A stretch of 64,000 nucleotides of DNA, from assembly GCA_020354125.1 (NCBI GenBank), contig CP070643.1:2712372-2776371 (forward strand), in the 5' to 3' direction. This DNA comes from Betaproteobacteria bacterium (GTDB taxonomy: Bacteria; Pseudomonadota; Gammaproteobacteria; Burkholderiales; Eutrophovitaceae). The notes beneath the pieces were generated by a model. It saw only the letters and a list, made by a program, of their open reading frames with translations. It had not been told where the DNA came from and ran no database searches. Below, piece by piece: positions 43,041-51,819 of this stretch (the stretch's first letter is position 1; each line of letters begins with the position of its first letter). The position numbers were made by a program, and so were the translations under genes.

Positions 43041-43327
43041 CAGTGATCGTCGTCCCATGGACTGTGCTTGACTTCGGGTGGAACCCATATCGTCTTGTAC
43101 ACCTTCTGCAGGTCTTTCTCCATGGCGATTTCGTCGCTGATGGAGATCTTCGAATACTTTTCCTGGGTGGGGCTGGTAAAGCGCTTGGTATTGAGGCTTG
43201 GCGCCGCCATCAGCTTGCGCAATTCGCCCTTGCATTCGCGACAGGTATCAGGGCGCGGATCGTTGATACCGTGCTTGGTTCGGTAAATGATCTTGCATGG
43301 ATCGCATGCATACTCGTAAATCGGCAC
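43040..43327 (-). CDS. FmdB-family zinc ribbon protein
   Basis: This 95-residue protein opens with MPIYEYACDPC, the signature of FmdB-type putative regulatory zinc ribbons, with CxxC pairs at CDPC and CREC. The C-terminal half (about 45-95) is an extension with charged helices (ISDEIAMEKDLQKVYKT) not found in the shortest members. FmdB itself was linked to formamidase/amidase regulation in a methylotroph. Here it is coupled to the di-haem gene and follows a Tat amidohydrolase gene on the same strand, so it may regulate or chaperone one of these. Confidence 0.87.
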   Translation of the reverse strand: MPIYEYACDPCKIIYRTKHGINDPRPDTCRECKGELRKLMAAPSLNTKRFTSPTQEKYSKISISDEIAMEKDLQKVYKTIWVPPEVKHSPWDDDH

Positions 43328-43404
43328 TGCGGTTGCTCCGTGTCAAAGGCCCGGGATCATCGGGCCAAATGCTCAAAAAAACGTCAGATACAAATCATAC
43401 CAAC

Positions 43405-43440
43405 GAGAAAGGGCCGATCCCGTCGCCGGAATCGGCCCCT
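43405..43440 (-). terminator. Intrinsic terminator after the amidohydrolase gene
   Basis: GGGCCGAT at 43411-43418 pairs with ATCGGCCC at 43431-43438, with partial pairing inside the loop. On the minus strand the hairpin is followed by TTTCTCGTT. It lies 27 bp after the amidohydrolase stop and separates it from the FmdB/di-haem pair. Confidence 0.75.
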
Positions 43441-43466
43441 GTCACGCGAGACGGACCTTTTTCCTG

Positions 43467-44792
43467 TTACGCGTGCGCAGTTGCTACGAGGTCGGCCTTG
43501 GCCGACATTGCACGCTGCTTGTCGATATTCCAGATGCGTGCGGCGTTTTCACCGAGTACCTTGCGGCGCATTTCCGGGGTGATCTTCGGATAGCCGTGGC
43601 CTTCGGCCAGTTCATCAGGTATCTGGAAGTTGCGGAACGCTTCGATCTGCCATTGCGGGTTGCCCCACAGCAGTGAGTCGGTGCCCCACAGTACGTAGTC
43701 CGGGCCGATATCACGCAGCAGCGTGCCGATGACATGTGCACACTCTACCGGACGGCTGGTAACGGTGGCGGCAAAGGTCGAACCGATTTCGCAATACAGG
43801 TTCTTGCGCTGCGGCTTGAAGCCCTTCAGCGCCGCGAGCTCGTTGTGATACGGCCACGCCGAATGGAAGGCGATGAAGTTCAAGTCGAGGAAGTCGTCTG
43901 CGGTCGCATCGAAGTCCTCGCAATGCGCATAGCGCGCGTAGAACTGCCCAAACGGGATGCCCTTGTGACAGCCGATGTTCTTCAGACCCAGCTTTTGGCA
44001 CTCTTCCCAAATCGGATAGGCGCGCTTCTCATCGTCGAACCACCAGCCTTTCTGTGGCGTGGAGTCGAAGGTATACAACTTCAACCCGGAGATCTGATAG
44101 TCGTCGACGTACTGACGCAGGCGATCCAGCGTGGCGCCAACCCCTTGGTTAGGTGTTAAGCCACCCGCGAGCATGACCGTGTTGTTCGGCCAGTTGTTGC
44201 GCACGCCGACTTGATACTCGATCGGAATCATGTCCTGGCCGCCATAATCCTCGCGGAAGCCGAACGGGTTGAACACGCCGACCGTTGTATCGCTTTCCTT
44301 GAGGATCATCTTGCCGTAATTCTCGACGTTCATGTCGCGCGTGCCATTCGGCATGCCGAACGCCTTGCCGAGGTTATCGAGCAACTCGACAAACCACATA
44401 CCACGCTCGCTGGTGTTGACACCGAGTTGATAGTGGCCGGGACGGGTACACACGTGGGTGTGAACATCAACGACGAAGTCGCTGCTGCCTTGAGCAAGCT
44501 GGATGGCTTCCTTCTTGGCGTCGAAGTCTGCTGCCTCGGCGGCGCCTACCTCAAAGAACTTCATTCCCGTGACTTCATTCGCTGCCAGCATCGCTGCCGA
44601 GAAACCGAGCGAGGACTTGATGAAGTTGCGGCGCGACATCCCCGCTGCCTTCGCTTTTTCGTCCATCTTTTTGGAAATCTGCGGCCCCATACCACCGGTC
44701 ATGAACAGCGAGGTACCGATTTCGTCGGCCTTGAGCGGATCTGTCGGCATTTCCTCCAGACCCTTGAAGTGACTCAGGATATTGAACTCCAT
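43467..44792 (-). CDS. Tat-exported amidohydrolase family protein
   Basis: This 441-residue protein has a twin-arginine motif SRRNFIK at 53-59 and a hydrophobic h-region to about 75, which predicts folded export to the periplasm. The motif is unusually far from the start, but the ATG at 44792 has a very strong AAAGGAGGGGAG site and the preceding 50 residues look coding. The metal motif VDVHTHV is at about 109-114, followed by other histidines (NIGCHKGIPFG) and WGTDSLLWG near 365, the Amidohydro_2 pattern. Members hydrolyse or decarboxylate aromatic and related acids. An intrinsic terminator follows. Confidence 0.83.
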   Translation of the reverse strand: MEFNILSHFKGLEEMPTDPLKADEIGTSLFMTGGMGPQISKKMDEKAKAAGMSRRNFIKSSLGFSAAMLAANEVTGMKFFEVGAAEAADFDAKKEAIQLAQGSSDFVVDVHTHVCTRPGHYQLGVNTSERGMWFVELLDNLGKAFGMPNGTRDMNVENYGKMILKESDTTVGVFNPFGFREDYGGQDMIPIEYQVGVRNNWPNNTVMLAGGLTPNQGVGATLDRLRQYVDDYQISGLKLYTFDSTPQKGWWFDDEKRAYPIWEECQKLGLKNIGCHKGIPFGQFYARYAHCEDFDATADDFLDLNFIAFHSAWPYHNELAALKGFKPQRKNLYCEIGSTFAATVTSRPVECAHVIGTLLRDIGPDYVLWGTDSLLWGNPQWQIEAFRNFQIPDELAEGHGYPKITPEMRRKVLGENAARIWNIDKQRAMSAKADLVATAHA

Positions 44793-45198
44793 CTGGCGCT
44801 CCCCTCCTTTGGTTGTTTTTTAGTTCTGCATGTTCGCCAGTGCATTTGAGCGACACCGGATAACATGCCGTTTGTTTTGCAGTGCGACGCTTTTGCTGCA
44901 GCGTTTGCATTACGTCGCAGGCGATAACTACGCTAATCCTCAGATATTCAACCTGTCAACGCAGTATCGGTGATTTTCAAGGCCTTCCCTGCAAAAAAAC
45001 GTCTTTCCGGGGCCAATTTGGTCGAATCTGGCACTCTCAATTCGAGGCTGCCAGAGAATCCTCCACAACCTTGCTGCGTCGCTTGTTGCGTTGCCGCATC
45101 AGGATGTTGCGCCGCCGCTGTCGCGCGAGACGATTCTGACGTCGGGGTAAATCGCCGCTAGCGACTGGTGCGGACGCGGACGTGTGCCGTCGACTATC
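44793..45198. other. 406-bp intergenic region
   Basis: This lies upstream of the Tat amidohydrolase and downstream of the quinone-reductase-like gene, both on the minus strand. It holds the amidohydrolase promoter and ribosome binding site. An Arg/Gln-codon-rich stretch near 45070-45130 has a skewed composition, but the possible reading frame runs on directly from the stop of the oxidoreductase gene and has no start signal, so I do not call a gene. Confidence 0.35.
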
Positions 45199-46215
45199 TC
45201 AGATCTCAATCACCACTTTTCCGAAGTGCGCGGCCGCCTTGAGGTGAGCGTATGCCTGTGCCGTATCGTCGATGACGAAGGTGCGGTCGATGACGGGCTG
45301 CATGCCGCTCGCTTCGATGCTGCGGACCATTCTTTCCAACATGGCCACGCTGCCAACATAGATACCCTGCACGGTCAGGCCTTTGGCCATGATGGGACGC
45401 GGATCGACGCGGTCCTCAATGCCGGTTAGGCGGCCAATCAGGCTCACCCGCCCACCGGTTCGAGATGCGCTGAAGGAACGCTGCAATGTTCCGGCCCCGC
45501 CTACTTCGATGATCTGATCGACTCCGGCTGAGTCGGTCAGTTCGAGCACCGCCTGGTCCCAGTCGGAGCGTGCCCGGTAATTGATCATGCCTGACGCACC
45601 GAGCTGCTCCATGCGAGACAGTTTCTCGTCACTCGAGGAGGTGGCGATGATTTTGGCGCCGGCAATGCGGGCGAACTGCAAGGCGAACACTGACACGCCA
45701 CCGGTGCCCAGCACCAGCACGGTTTCTCCGGGCAGCAGCGGCGTTTTCTCGAACAGCGCATGCCACGCGGTCAGTGCCGCGCACGGCAACGTCGCTGCTT
45801 GCTGAAAGGACAGGTGCGTTGGCATGCGCGCCAGTGCGGTCTCGGGGAAAAGGCGATACTCGGCCAGCACACCGTCGATTGCGCCACCCAGCGCTGATTG
45901 CATGTGCTTAGGCAGGAATCGGCCATCAAGCCAGTCCCGGAAGAAACTCCCGACCACACGGTCGCCTTCACGCCAGCGTGTTACGCCCTCACCGGTTGCC
46001 GCGATCTCTCCGGCCCCGTCAGAGAGTGGAATTAATGGTTTGGCTTGCTGCGCCCCGCTTAGTGAACCCTCTGCAACGATTAGATCGCGGTAGTTGAGCG
46101 ACGCGGCATGCATGCGAACCAGGACTTCGCCGGGACCCGGTGTCGGTGTCTCCAGCTCCTCAACGCTCAGTGCCTGTGGTAGGGGCCTACCGGTAAGAAG
46201 TTTTATTACTTTCAT
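45199..46215 (-). CDS. Zinc-containing alcohol dehydrogenase family / quinone oxidoreductase-like protein
   Basis: This 338-residue medium-chain dehydrogenase has an N-terminal GroES-like domain (LNYRDLIVAEG, PLSDGAGEIAATGEGV) and a Rossmann domain with ETVLVLGTGGVSVFALQFA and ATSSSDEKLSRMEQLGA. The classical zinc cysteine and histidine ligands are not evident, which places it with zinc-independent quinone reductase/enoyl reductase members that reduce C=C or C=O with NADPH. Start ATG 46215 begins the conserved MKVIKLL strand. Confidence 0.85.
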   Translation of the reverse strand: MKVIKLLTGRPLPQALSVEELETPTPGPGEVLVRMHAASLNYRDLIVAEGSLSGAQQAKPLIPLSDGAGEIAATGEGVTRWREGDRVVGSFFRDWLDGRFLPKHMQSALGGAIDGVLAEYRLFPETALARMPTHLSFQQAATLPCAALTAWHALFEKTPLLPGETVLVLGTGGVSVFALQFARIAGAKIIATSSSDEKLSRMEQLGASGMINYRARSDWDQAVLELTDSAGVDQIIEVGGAGTLQRSFSASRTGGRVSLIGRLTGIEDRVDPRPIMAKGLTVQGIYVGSVAMLERMVRSIEASGMQPVIDRTFVIDDTAQAYAHLKAAAHFGKVVIEI

Positions 46216-46640
46216 GTGTTTGTTCGCCTATCTGTTGATTAATGGCGGGCTTGTTCACCGCATCGTCGATTATCGAGGCGCGACTGATTGCCGATCGTAA
46301 CGCAGTGATCCGTAACCCAAATCTGGCTCACGTCGCGTTTCGCCATGTGCCTTGAAAATGCTGACCAATCGCGTCAGTTGGCGTCGTCTCGCAACGACGA
46401 ACCAAGTTAGCGCCAAATCGTATTCTGGCCGTCTTGCAAGGACTTAGCTCAATTTAACAGATAGCTACATGGCGCCCTGCGTTGTCGCCGGACGGCCGCT
46501 GGCTTCAGTGTATAGCTGGCGCGGGGGTTGCAAGGCTGTAGTGACTGCCCTGTCCTTCGCGGGACAGCCACGGCATGCCGGTACGCACGGTCCAAGAAAA
46601 ACCGGAGTGATCGGCACAATCCGGACCCAAGGGGAACAAT
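46216..46640. other. 425-bp intergenic region upstream of the VWA-lipoprotein operon
   Basis: The divergent spacer contains a CTGTCC/GGACAG hairpin with a TTCGCG loop at 46550-46567, about 75 bp before the ATG at 46641, probably in the 5' leader of the operon. TATAGC near 46510 could be a -10, without a convincing -35. No gene seen. Confidence 0.4.
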
Positions 46641-48110
46641 ATGTCGCTAGCAGAAGCAATTCTCATCTGGCCCGATCGACCAGCACTTTCCTTTCTGGTG
46701 CTGTTTGTCATCGCGATGCCGTTTCTTTACGTGGCCCGTGAGCCGGTACACGCGTTGATCGCCCGACTGGTGCGGGTCATCGTCAATCCGTTGCGGCTGA
46801 TTTCGCGTTGGCTTTCAGAGACGGCCATCAAGATGCGCCTACGTAATCGCGAGGTCCTGTTCGCGCAGGGCGGCCGCGAAGTGCGTCTGTCGATCGAGCG
46901 CGAATTCGAACGCGTGACGACCCTCGTTCAGCGTGACCTGGAGGGTTATCCGGCGATGCAGCGCAAGCTCATGGATGAGATCACCCGGATCGAGGAAGAC
47001 TACAAACAGAGCGGCGAGGTTCCGCCGCCGCCGCCGGAGTGGGTCAAGGCGGTCGACGGGTTCGCCAAGATCAAGAACAACGGTGACGGTGTGGTCGAGC
47101 GCATACTTGCTGACATCCGTGACTCGATTGACGACATATACAAGAAGATTCTCGCCGAATACCGGGGCGCATATCAGGAGCGGCACCACATACTCAAGCG
47201 GTCTTTGCCGTTCTGGCGCTCTGCCAACCAGACGCTGCAGCAAGTCGACAGAAACATCACCGGTTTGCATGACAGTGCAGCCAAGATCGATGCCAATGTC
47301 ATCAAGCTGCAAGGCATCTTCGGCAAGAGCAATGAGACAGAGAACGCGCTGACCTCTTCGGCCTCGACCCAGTTCTTCATTTCCGGTCTGGTGATGCTGA
47401 TCGCATTCGGCGGCGCTTACGTTAACTTCAAACTGATTTCACTGCCGATGTCGGCGATGGTCGGTGGTGGTGATTACATCACCGCCAATCTGCGCGCGGC
47501 GGAAGTGGCGGCAATGGTCATTATCCTGTTCGAAGCGCTGATGGGTCTGTTTCTGATGGAAACACTGCGATTCACCAATTTATTTCCGCTCGGCAACATG
47601 ACCGAAAAGATGCGCCGTTATCTGATGTGGGCGTCGCTGATCATCCTGTTGATTCTGGCCGGTGTCGAGGTTGCTTTGGCGGTGATGCGCGACACCATTG
47701 TTGCCGCCGATGTGGCTCTGAAGCAAACGCTCGGTGCTGGAGAGGCAGGCGCTGCAGTCGAAGCCGGCTGGGTGACGAGGATTCCGACCTTTGGCCAGAT
47801 GATTCTCGGATTTACGCTGCCGTTTGCGCTGGCATTCGTCGCGATTCCGCTCGAGTACTTCATTCACTCCGGGCGCATCGTGCTCGGTGCGGTGTTCGTA
47901 CAGTCGCTGCGCGGAGGTTCATTCGTGTTGCGCCTCGGCGCCAACCTGATTCGCGAAACCGGCAAGCTGCTGATCGCTTTCTATGACATCGTGATCTTCG
48001 TGCCGCTCGCAATTGAACGTTGGGTGAAGCGTGGCCGCTCGGAGGAACCTAAAGAGGAAAGCACAGTGCGCCCCGTCCCGAGCCTGGAAAATCAGTACAT
48101 GGGGAGGTGA
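46641..48110 (+). CDS. Multi-pass membrane protein with a long cytoplasmic-type helical domain, partner of the VWA lipoprotein
   Basis: This 489-residue protein is not recognised. A first membrane segment (about 17-33) is followed by an amphipathic basic stretch and a helical, coiled-coil-prone domain of about 200 residues (60-240), including a PPPPPEW break near 128-134. Four further membrane segments follow at about 245-266, 288-307, 328-349 and 384-408, perhaps another near 441-457, then a charged tail. The layout, a large helical region between membrane segments, recalls mechanosensitive or MotA-like assemblies, but no signature is visible. It ends 1 nt before the ATG of the VWA lipoprotein, so the two are one operon. 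Confidence 0.75.
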   Translation: MSLAEAILIWPDRPALSFLVLFVIAMPFLYVAREPVHALIARLVRVIVNPLRLISRWLSETAIKMRLRNREVLFAQGGREVRLSIEREFERVTTLVQRDLEGYPAMQRKLMDEITRIEEDYKQSGEVPPPPPEWVKAVDGFAKIKNNGDGVVERILADIRDSIDDIYKKILAEYRGAYQERHHILKRSLPFWRSANQTLQQVDRNITGLHDSAAKIDANVIKLQGIFGKSNETENALTSSASTQFFISGLVMLIAFGGAYVNFKLISLPMSAMVGGGDYITANLRAAEVAAMVIILFEALMGLFLMETLRFTNLFPLGNMTEKMRRYLMWASLIILLILAGVEVALAVMRDTIVAADVALKQTLGAGEAGAAVEAGWVTRIPTFGQMILGFTLPFALAFVAIPLEYFIHSGRIVLGAVFVQSLRGGSFVLRLGANLIRETGKLLIAFYDIVIFVPLAIERWVKRGRSEEPKEESTVRPVPSLENQYMGR

Positions 48111-48111
48111 G

Positions 48112-48780
48112 ATGAAACTGATGAAAGGCATCTTCGCAGTTGTTCTTGCCGGTTTGCTTGCCGCATGTGACAGTGAGCAAAACTACCATCACTCCGTCTA
48201 TATGCTGGTTGACACCTCCGGGACCTACTCAAAACAGGTCGGCAAGGCGCAGAATGTCGTCAACTACTTGCTGGGGACTTTGCAGCCAGGTGATTCGCTT
48301 GCCGTCGCACGTGTCAAAAGCCGCAGTTTTACCGAGCGTGACATCGTCGCCAAGGTGTCTCTGAATTCCGATCCACTACAGGTGAATTCGCAAAAGCGCG
48401 CTTTTGCCGAGAAGATCAATGAGTTTGCCAAGACGCAGCAGTCCGGCAAAGGTAGCCGCTACACCGACATCAGCGGCGGCATCATTCAGGCAGCGGAGTT
48501 CCTGCGCGAAACCGGTGCGGGGCGTAAAACGATCATTATTTTCTCCGACATGCAGGAGGAACTGGATTACAAGACGGTGCGCGATTTTCCGATCCAGCTT
48601 GATGGTATTCGCATCATCGCGTTGAACGTGACCAAGCTGGATACTGACAATATCGACCCGCGTCGCTACATGGACCGTCTCGAGTGGTGGGAAGAACGTG
48701 CCCTGGCTGCGGGCGCGTCGGACTGGAAGGTCGTCAACGACATGGAGCACCTCGACCGCATCTTCGCCAAGCGCGGCTGA
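48112..48780 (+). CDS. VWA-domain lipoprotein
   Basis: This 222-residue lipoprotein has a signal peptide with lipobox LLAAC and lipidated Cys19 followed by aspartate, the residue that retains lipoproteins in the inner membrane in enterics. The rest is a von Willebrand factor A domain: MIDAS residues in DTSGTYS (Asp34, Ser36, Thr38), a threonine in SRYTDISGG and the aspartate in IIIFSDMQEE. It is thus a metal-dependent adhesion or complex-assembly module facing the periplasm. GGGGAGG lies upstream of ATG 48112, within the end of the preceding gene. A strong terminator follows. No MoxR-type ATPase, the usual VWA partner, is nearby. Confidence 0.82.
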   Translation: MKLMKGIFAVVLAGLLAACDSEQNYHHSVYMLVDTSGTYSKQVGKAQNVVNYLLGTLQPGDSLAVARVKSRSFTERDIVAKVSLNSDPLQVNSQKRAFAEKINEFAKTQQSGKGSRYTDISGGIIQAAEFLRETGAGRKTIIIFSDMQEELDYKTVRDFPIQLDGIRIIALNVTKLDTDNIDPRRYMDRLEWWEERALAAGASDWKVVNDMEHLDRIFAKRG

Positions 48781-48808
48781 GAAGTCCCGAAAGCTCGAAC
48801 CAGAACTA

Positions 48809-48850
48809 GACGGCGCAATCGGTCAATGGTTGCGCCGTCATTGTTTTTGT
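48809..48850 (+). terminator. Intrinsic terminator of the membrane protein/VWA operon
   Basis: GACGGCGCAA at 48809-48818 pairs perfectly with TTGCGCCGTC at 48830-48839 around an 11-nt loop, followed by ATTGTTTTTG. It lies 29 bp after the VWA stop, and ends just before the stop of the convergent dioxygenase gene. Confidence 0.85.
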
Positions 48851-48864
48851 CTTCGCTCTCGGTT

Positions 48865-49770
48865 TCAGGCGCGCGCTAATTCCTCAAGTTGTCCGGTTAC
48901 GGTAGGCGTCTCGCCAGCGACCGTTGTTCGGCGCATATCCCGCACTTCAGTGGTGTCATCGAAACGGCAGGCCCGATGCATGGTGCGCCGGTTGTCCCAG
49001 ATCACCAGGTCGAACGGTCGCCAGCGGTGCGTGTATACAAACTCGGGTCGCGTTGCAAACTCGGTGAGCTCCTCGAGCAACACGCGTGCTACCGGCGTTG
49101 ACCAGCCAACGATCCGGCCAATATGTGCAGACAGAAACAGGGAACGGCGCCCGGTGGCGCGATGATGGCGCACCAGTGTTTGATGAACCGGTTTGAAATT
49201 CGCCTTCTCTTCTTTGGTGAACTCGCCGAACCCGAGCCGGCCGCGCGAGTAGAGCAGCGAGTGTTCGCAAATCAGTCCATCGATTTCTCTTTTTGTTTTT
49301 TCGTCCAGAGCATCATATGCAGCGCACATGTCGGCGAACTGGGTCTCGCCGCCATGGTGTGGAACTACTCTGGCCGAGAGCAGCGAGAACTTGGACGGGA
49401 CGCTGCGGTAGGAACTGTCCGAGTGCCAGAACCGGTTGCCGAGATTGAACATGCGCTGACGGCTGTCGCCGGCGAGGATGTTTTGCCCGCGATCAAGGTT
49501 GGAGATGTCCGCCATGTACTTGCCGAGACGGCGGTCTTTCGCCTTGGTGATGTTGGATTTCAGACCCGGCACTTCCAATTTGCCGAAATGTCGGCTGAAG
49601 CTCGCCTGTTGCTCGTCGCTGATGTTCTGTTCGCGAAATACCAGCACGCCGTGCTGGTTTATCCCGTCTTCAATGATCTGCGCTTCTTCACTGGTAATCG
49701 GCGCGCTCAGGTCGACGCCGGAGACTTCTGCGACGAAATGCGGGTGAATCTGGTGAAATTCGATCGGCAT
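48865..49770 (-). CDS. TauD/TfdA family Fe(II)/2-oxoglutarate-dependent dioxygenase
   Basis: This 301-residue non-haem iron dioxygenase has the facial triad: HxD in FWHSDSSY (about 114-121) and the distal histidine in RRTMHRA (about 265-271), with the 2-oxoglutarate-binding arginine in DMRRTTV. The N-terminal VAEVSGVDLSAPIT is typical of the 2,4-D/taurine dioxygenase group. It hydroxylates a small organic substrate with loss of sulfite, phenol or similar, or acts on another carboxylate; the substrate cannot be fixed here. It is upstream-adjacent to the MBL hydrolase (62 bp) on the same strand. Confidence 0.87.
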   Translation of the reverse strand: MPIEFHQIHPHFVAEVSGVDLSAPITSEEAQIIEDGINQHGVLVFREQNISDEQQASFSRHFGKLEVPGLKSNITKAKDRRLGKYMADISNLDRGQNILAGDSRQRMFNLGNRFWHSDSSYRSVPSKFSLLSARVVPHHGGETQFADMCAAYDALDEKTKREIDGLICEHSLLYSRGRLGFGEFTKEEKANFKPVHQTLVRHHRATGRRSLFLSAHIGRIVGWSTPVARVLLEELTEFATRPEFVYTHRWRPFDLVIWDNRRTMHRACRFDDTTEVRDMRRTTVAGETPTVTGQLEELARA

Positions 49771-49832
49771 GACTCACTCTCCGAGTTGGTCAGTCGGCGA
49801 GGCTTGAAATTATCGCTCATCGTTGGCCAACC

Positions 49833-50480
49833 TTACGTCGCCAGCGCCTTGTCGCTAACGAACGGATTGGTGCGTCGTTCCTCCCCGAAAGTGGAGATCG
49901 GCCCGTGCCCGGGCACGAAAGTAACATCCTCGCCCAAAGGCCATAACTGTGTAGTAATCGATTCGATCAGTGTTGGCAGGTCGCCACGCGGAAAGTCAGT
50001 GCGGCCGATCGAGCCCTGGAACAGAACGTCACCGACAAAGGCGAGCCGGTGCTCACGGTGAAAGAATACGACGTGTCCCGGAGTATGGCCAGGGCAATGG
50101 CGCACTTCCATTGAAATATCGCCGAAGCTGACCTTGTCGCCGCCTTCCAGATAACGATCCGGAACGAACGATTCCAGAGTTCCAAATCCGAACTGCCTGC
50201 CTTGTTGCGGAAGCTGATCAATCCAGAACTGGTCCTCGATGTGAGGGCCTTCGACCGGAATACCGAGGCGTTTTCGCAACTCGGCCGTGGCCCCGCAGTG
50301 ATCGATGTGGCCATGCGTGAGGAGCACTTTTTCCAGGCGGGCACCGCTTTTCTCGACGGCGCCGAGAACGACCTCCAGGTCGCCTCCCGGATCGACCAGC
50401 GCGGCCTGCCCGCTTTGTTCGCAGATTAGCAGCGAACAGTTCTGCTGAAACGGCGTGACGGGAATAACCGTGACTTTCAT
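49833..50480 (-). CDS. MBL-fold metallohydrolase (glyoxalase II-like)
   Basis: This 215-residue metallo-beta-lactamase-fold hydrolase has the metal motif THGHIDHCGA (about 56-65), a histidine in CPGHTPGH, the bridging aspartate in FVGDVLF and a final VPGHGP. Compact length without the C-terminal glutathione-binding domain places it with the GloB-like/YcbL-type hydrolases. Its ATG overlaps the stop of the aminotransferase gene by 4 nt (ATGA), so the two are coupled. It probably hydrolyses a thioester. Confidence 0.88.
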   Translation of the reverse strand: MKVTVIPVTPFQQNCSLLICEQSGQAALVDPGGDLEVVLGAVEKSGARLEKVLLTHGHIDHCGATAELRKRLGIPVEGPHIEDQFWIDQLPQQGRQFGFGTLESFVPDRYLEGGDKVSFGDISMEVRHCPGHTPGHVVFFHREHRLAFVGDVLFQGSIGRTDFPRGDLPTLIESITTQLWPLGEDVTFVPGHGPISTFGEERRTNPFVSDKALAT

Positions 50481-51649
50481 TTGCTGTTTAGCGCCTCCCT
50501 TAAGCGCTCAATGCCGGCGGCGAGACGTGCCTCGCTTGCCGCAAAACACCAGCGCACGAAGCCCTCGCCTTCGGGGCCAAACGCTATTCCTGGTGCCAGG
50601 CCGAGCCCCACCGAGTCGACCAGTTGCTTGCAAAATGCCAAGCTGTCCCGCGCCTGCGCCAGTCTGAAGAACGCGTACATCGCGCCGTCTGGTGGACTGG
50701 CTTCAACGCCCGGCAGAACCATGAGACGCTGTAGCAGGAAGTCGCGCGCGTGTTTTAGCCGCACGTTGAAATCCTTTACTGCATCTTCCCCCGCTTCGAT
50801 TGCCGTGGCTCCGGCACGTTGCACGAAACCCGGTACGCAAGAAGTGTTGTATTCAATCAGGGTTGCCACACCGGAAGCCAGTTCTTCAGGGACCACCATC
50901 CATCCAAGCCGCCAGCCGGTCATCTGCCATGCTTTGGAAAAGGTATTGACGCTGACTAGACGGTCCCGCGAATCGGCGATGCGCAGGAATGACGGAGCAA
51001 GCCCTTCATCATTGCCGAAAAACAATCTTTCGTAGGCATCGTCTGCCAGTAGCCAGATGCCATGCCGGCGGCAATGCTCGAGTATCGTTTTCTGTGATTC
51101 GGTATCGATGGTCCACCCTGTCGGATTGTTGGGCGAGTTGATATAGACCGCTCTGGTGTCGGGCGACAGCACCTCCAATAGTCTGTCCAGATCGAGCTTC
51201 CAGCCGGCAGCCGTAAATGTCAGGGGAAAAGAGACTGATTGGGCGCCGAGGATCTTTGGAATCTCGACCAGGTTGGGCCACACCGGCGTTACGATAACCA
51301 CGCGGTCTCCAGGACCCACCAGTGCCTGCGTGGTAATCATCAGCGCCGACATCCCCGAGTTGGTTACGGCGATGTTTTCAAGTGATACGGGGCGATGCAG
51401 CCCTGAGACATAGCGGGCGATCGCTTCGCGCAACGCCGGAATGCCAAGGTTCTCGGTGTAAAAAGTCTCGCCGGCATCGAGCGCCTCGACTGCTGCCTGG
51501 CGAATGAATTCCGGAGTGACCTGATCCGGTTCACCGAACCAGAAAGCCACCACGTCGCCGCGCTTCATGCCGGCATTTGCGACTTCGCGGATGCGCGAGA
51601 TGTTGAGTTGTCGAACCGCATCACGCGCGGCCAAAGAAGCGTTCTGCAT
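50477..51649 (-). CDS. Pyridoxal-phosphate-dependent class I/II aminotransferase
   Basis: This 390-residue fold-type I aminotransferase has NSGMSALMITTQAL for cofactor binding, the NSPNNPTGW motif, DDAYERLFF and the Schiff-base lysine in TFSKAWQMTGWRLGW. The C-terminal substrate arginine is probably in VRWCFA. The family covers aspartate, alanine and other amino acids. ATG 51649 is favoured although no good ribosome site precedes it; an in-frame TTG lies at 51667. The upstream terminator at 51732-51760 separates it from the small gene, so it has its own promoter in about 80 bp. Confidence 0.9.
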   Translation of the reverse strand: MQNASLAARDAVRQLNISRIREVANAGMKRGDVVAFWFGEPDQVTPEFIRQAAVEALDAGETFYTENLGIPALREAIARYVSGLHRPVSLENIAVTNSGMSALMITTQALVGPGDRVVIVTPVWPNLVEIPKILGAQSVSFPLTFTAAGWKLDLDRLLEVLSPDTRAVYINSPNNPTGWTIDTESQKTILEHCRRHGIWLLADDAYERLFFGNDEGLAPSFLRIADSRDRLVSVNTFSKAWQMTGWRLGWMVVPEELASGVATLIEYNTSCVPGFVQRAGATAIEAGEDAVKDFNVRLKHARDFLLQRLMVLPGVEASPPDGAMYAFFRLAQARDSLAFCKQLVDSVGLGLAPGIAFGPEGEGFVRWCFAASEARLAAGIERLREALNSK

Positions 51650-51731
51650 TGAAGGAGGTTGATGCAAAGGGCGCTATTGTCGCACGCCGTGACTGGCACA
51701 ACGGCGATCGAAATGCGGCCTGTCGATGGGC

Positions 51732-51760
51732 AAAAAAAACCGGCTGTGCTAACAGCCGGT
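51732..51760 (-). terminator. Intrinsic terminator (minus strand)
   Basis: ACCGGCTGT at 51739-51747 and ACAGCCGGT at 51752-51760 form a perfect 9-bp stem with a 4-nt loop. On the minus strand the stem is followed by a run of eight T (complement of the A run ending at 51739). It ends the small gene at 51820-52005. Confidence 0.88.
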
Positions 51761-51819
51761 GGAAGAGGGTGGGTGCCCGGCCCCCCAGTAGTTGGGGTAG
51801 CATTTCCCACCTGTCGGGA

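Noticed and set aside
44882..45139. Arg-rich plus-strand frame in the 406-bp gap
   Set aside because: Its Arg/Leu/Cys composition arises from repeated GTTGCG-like sequence; there is no ribosome site and the opposite frame simply continues past the oxidoreductase stop.
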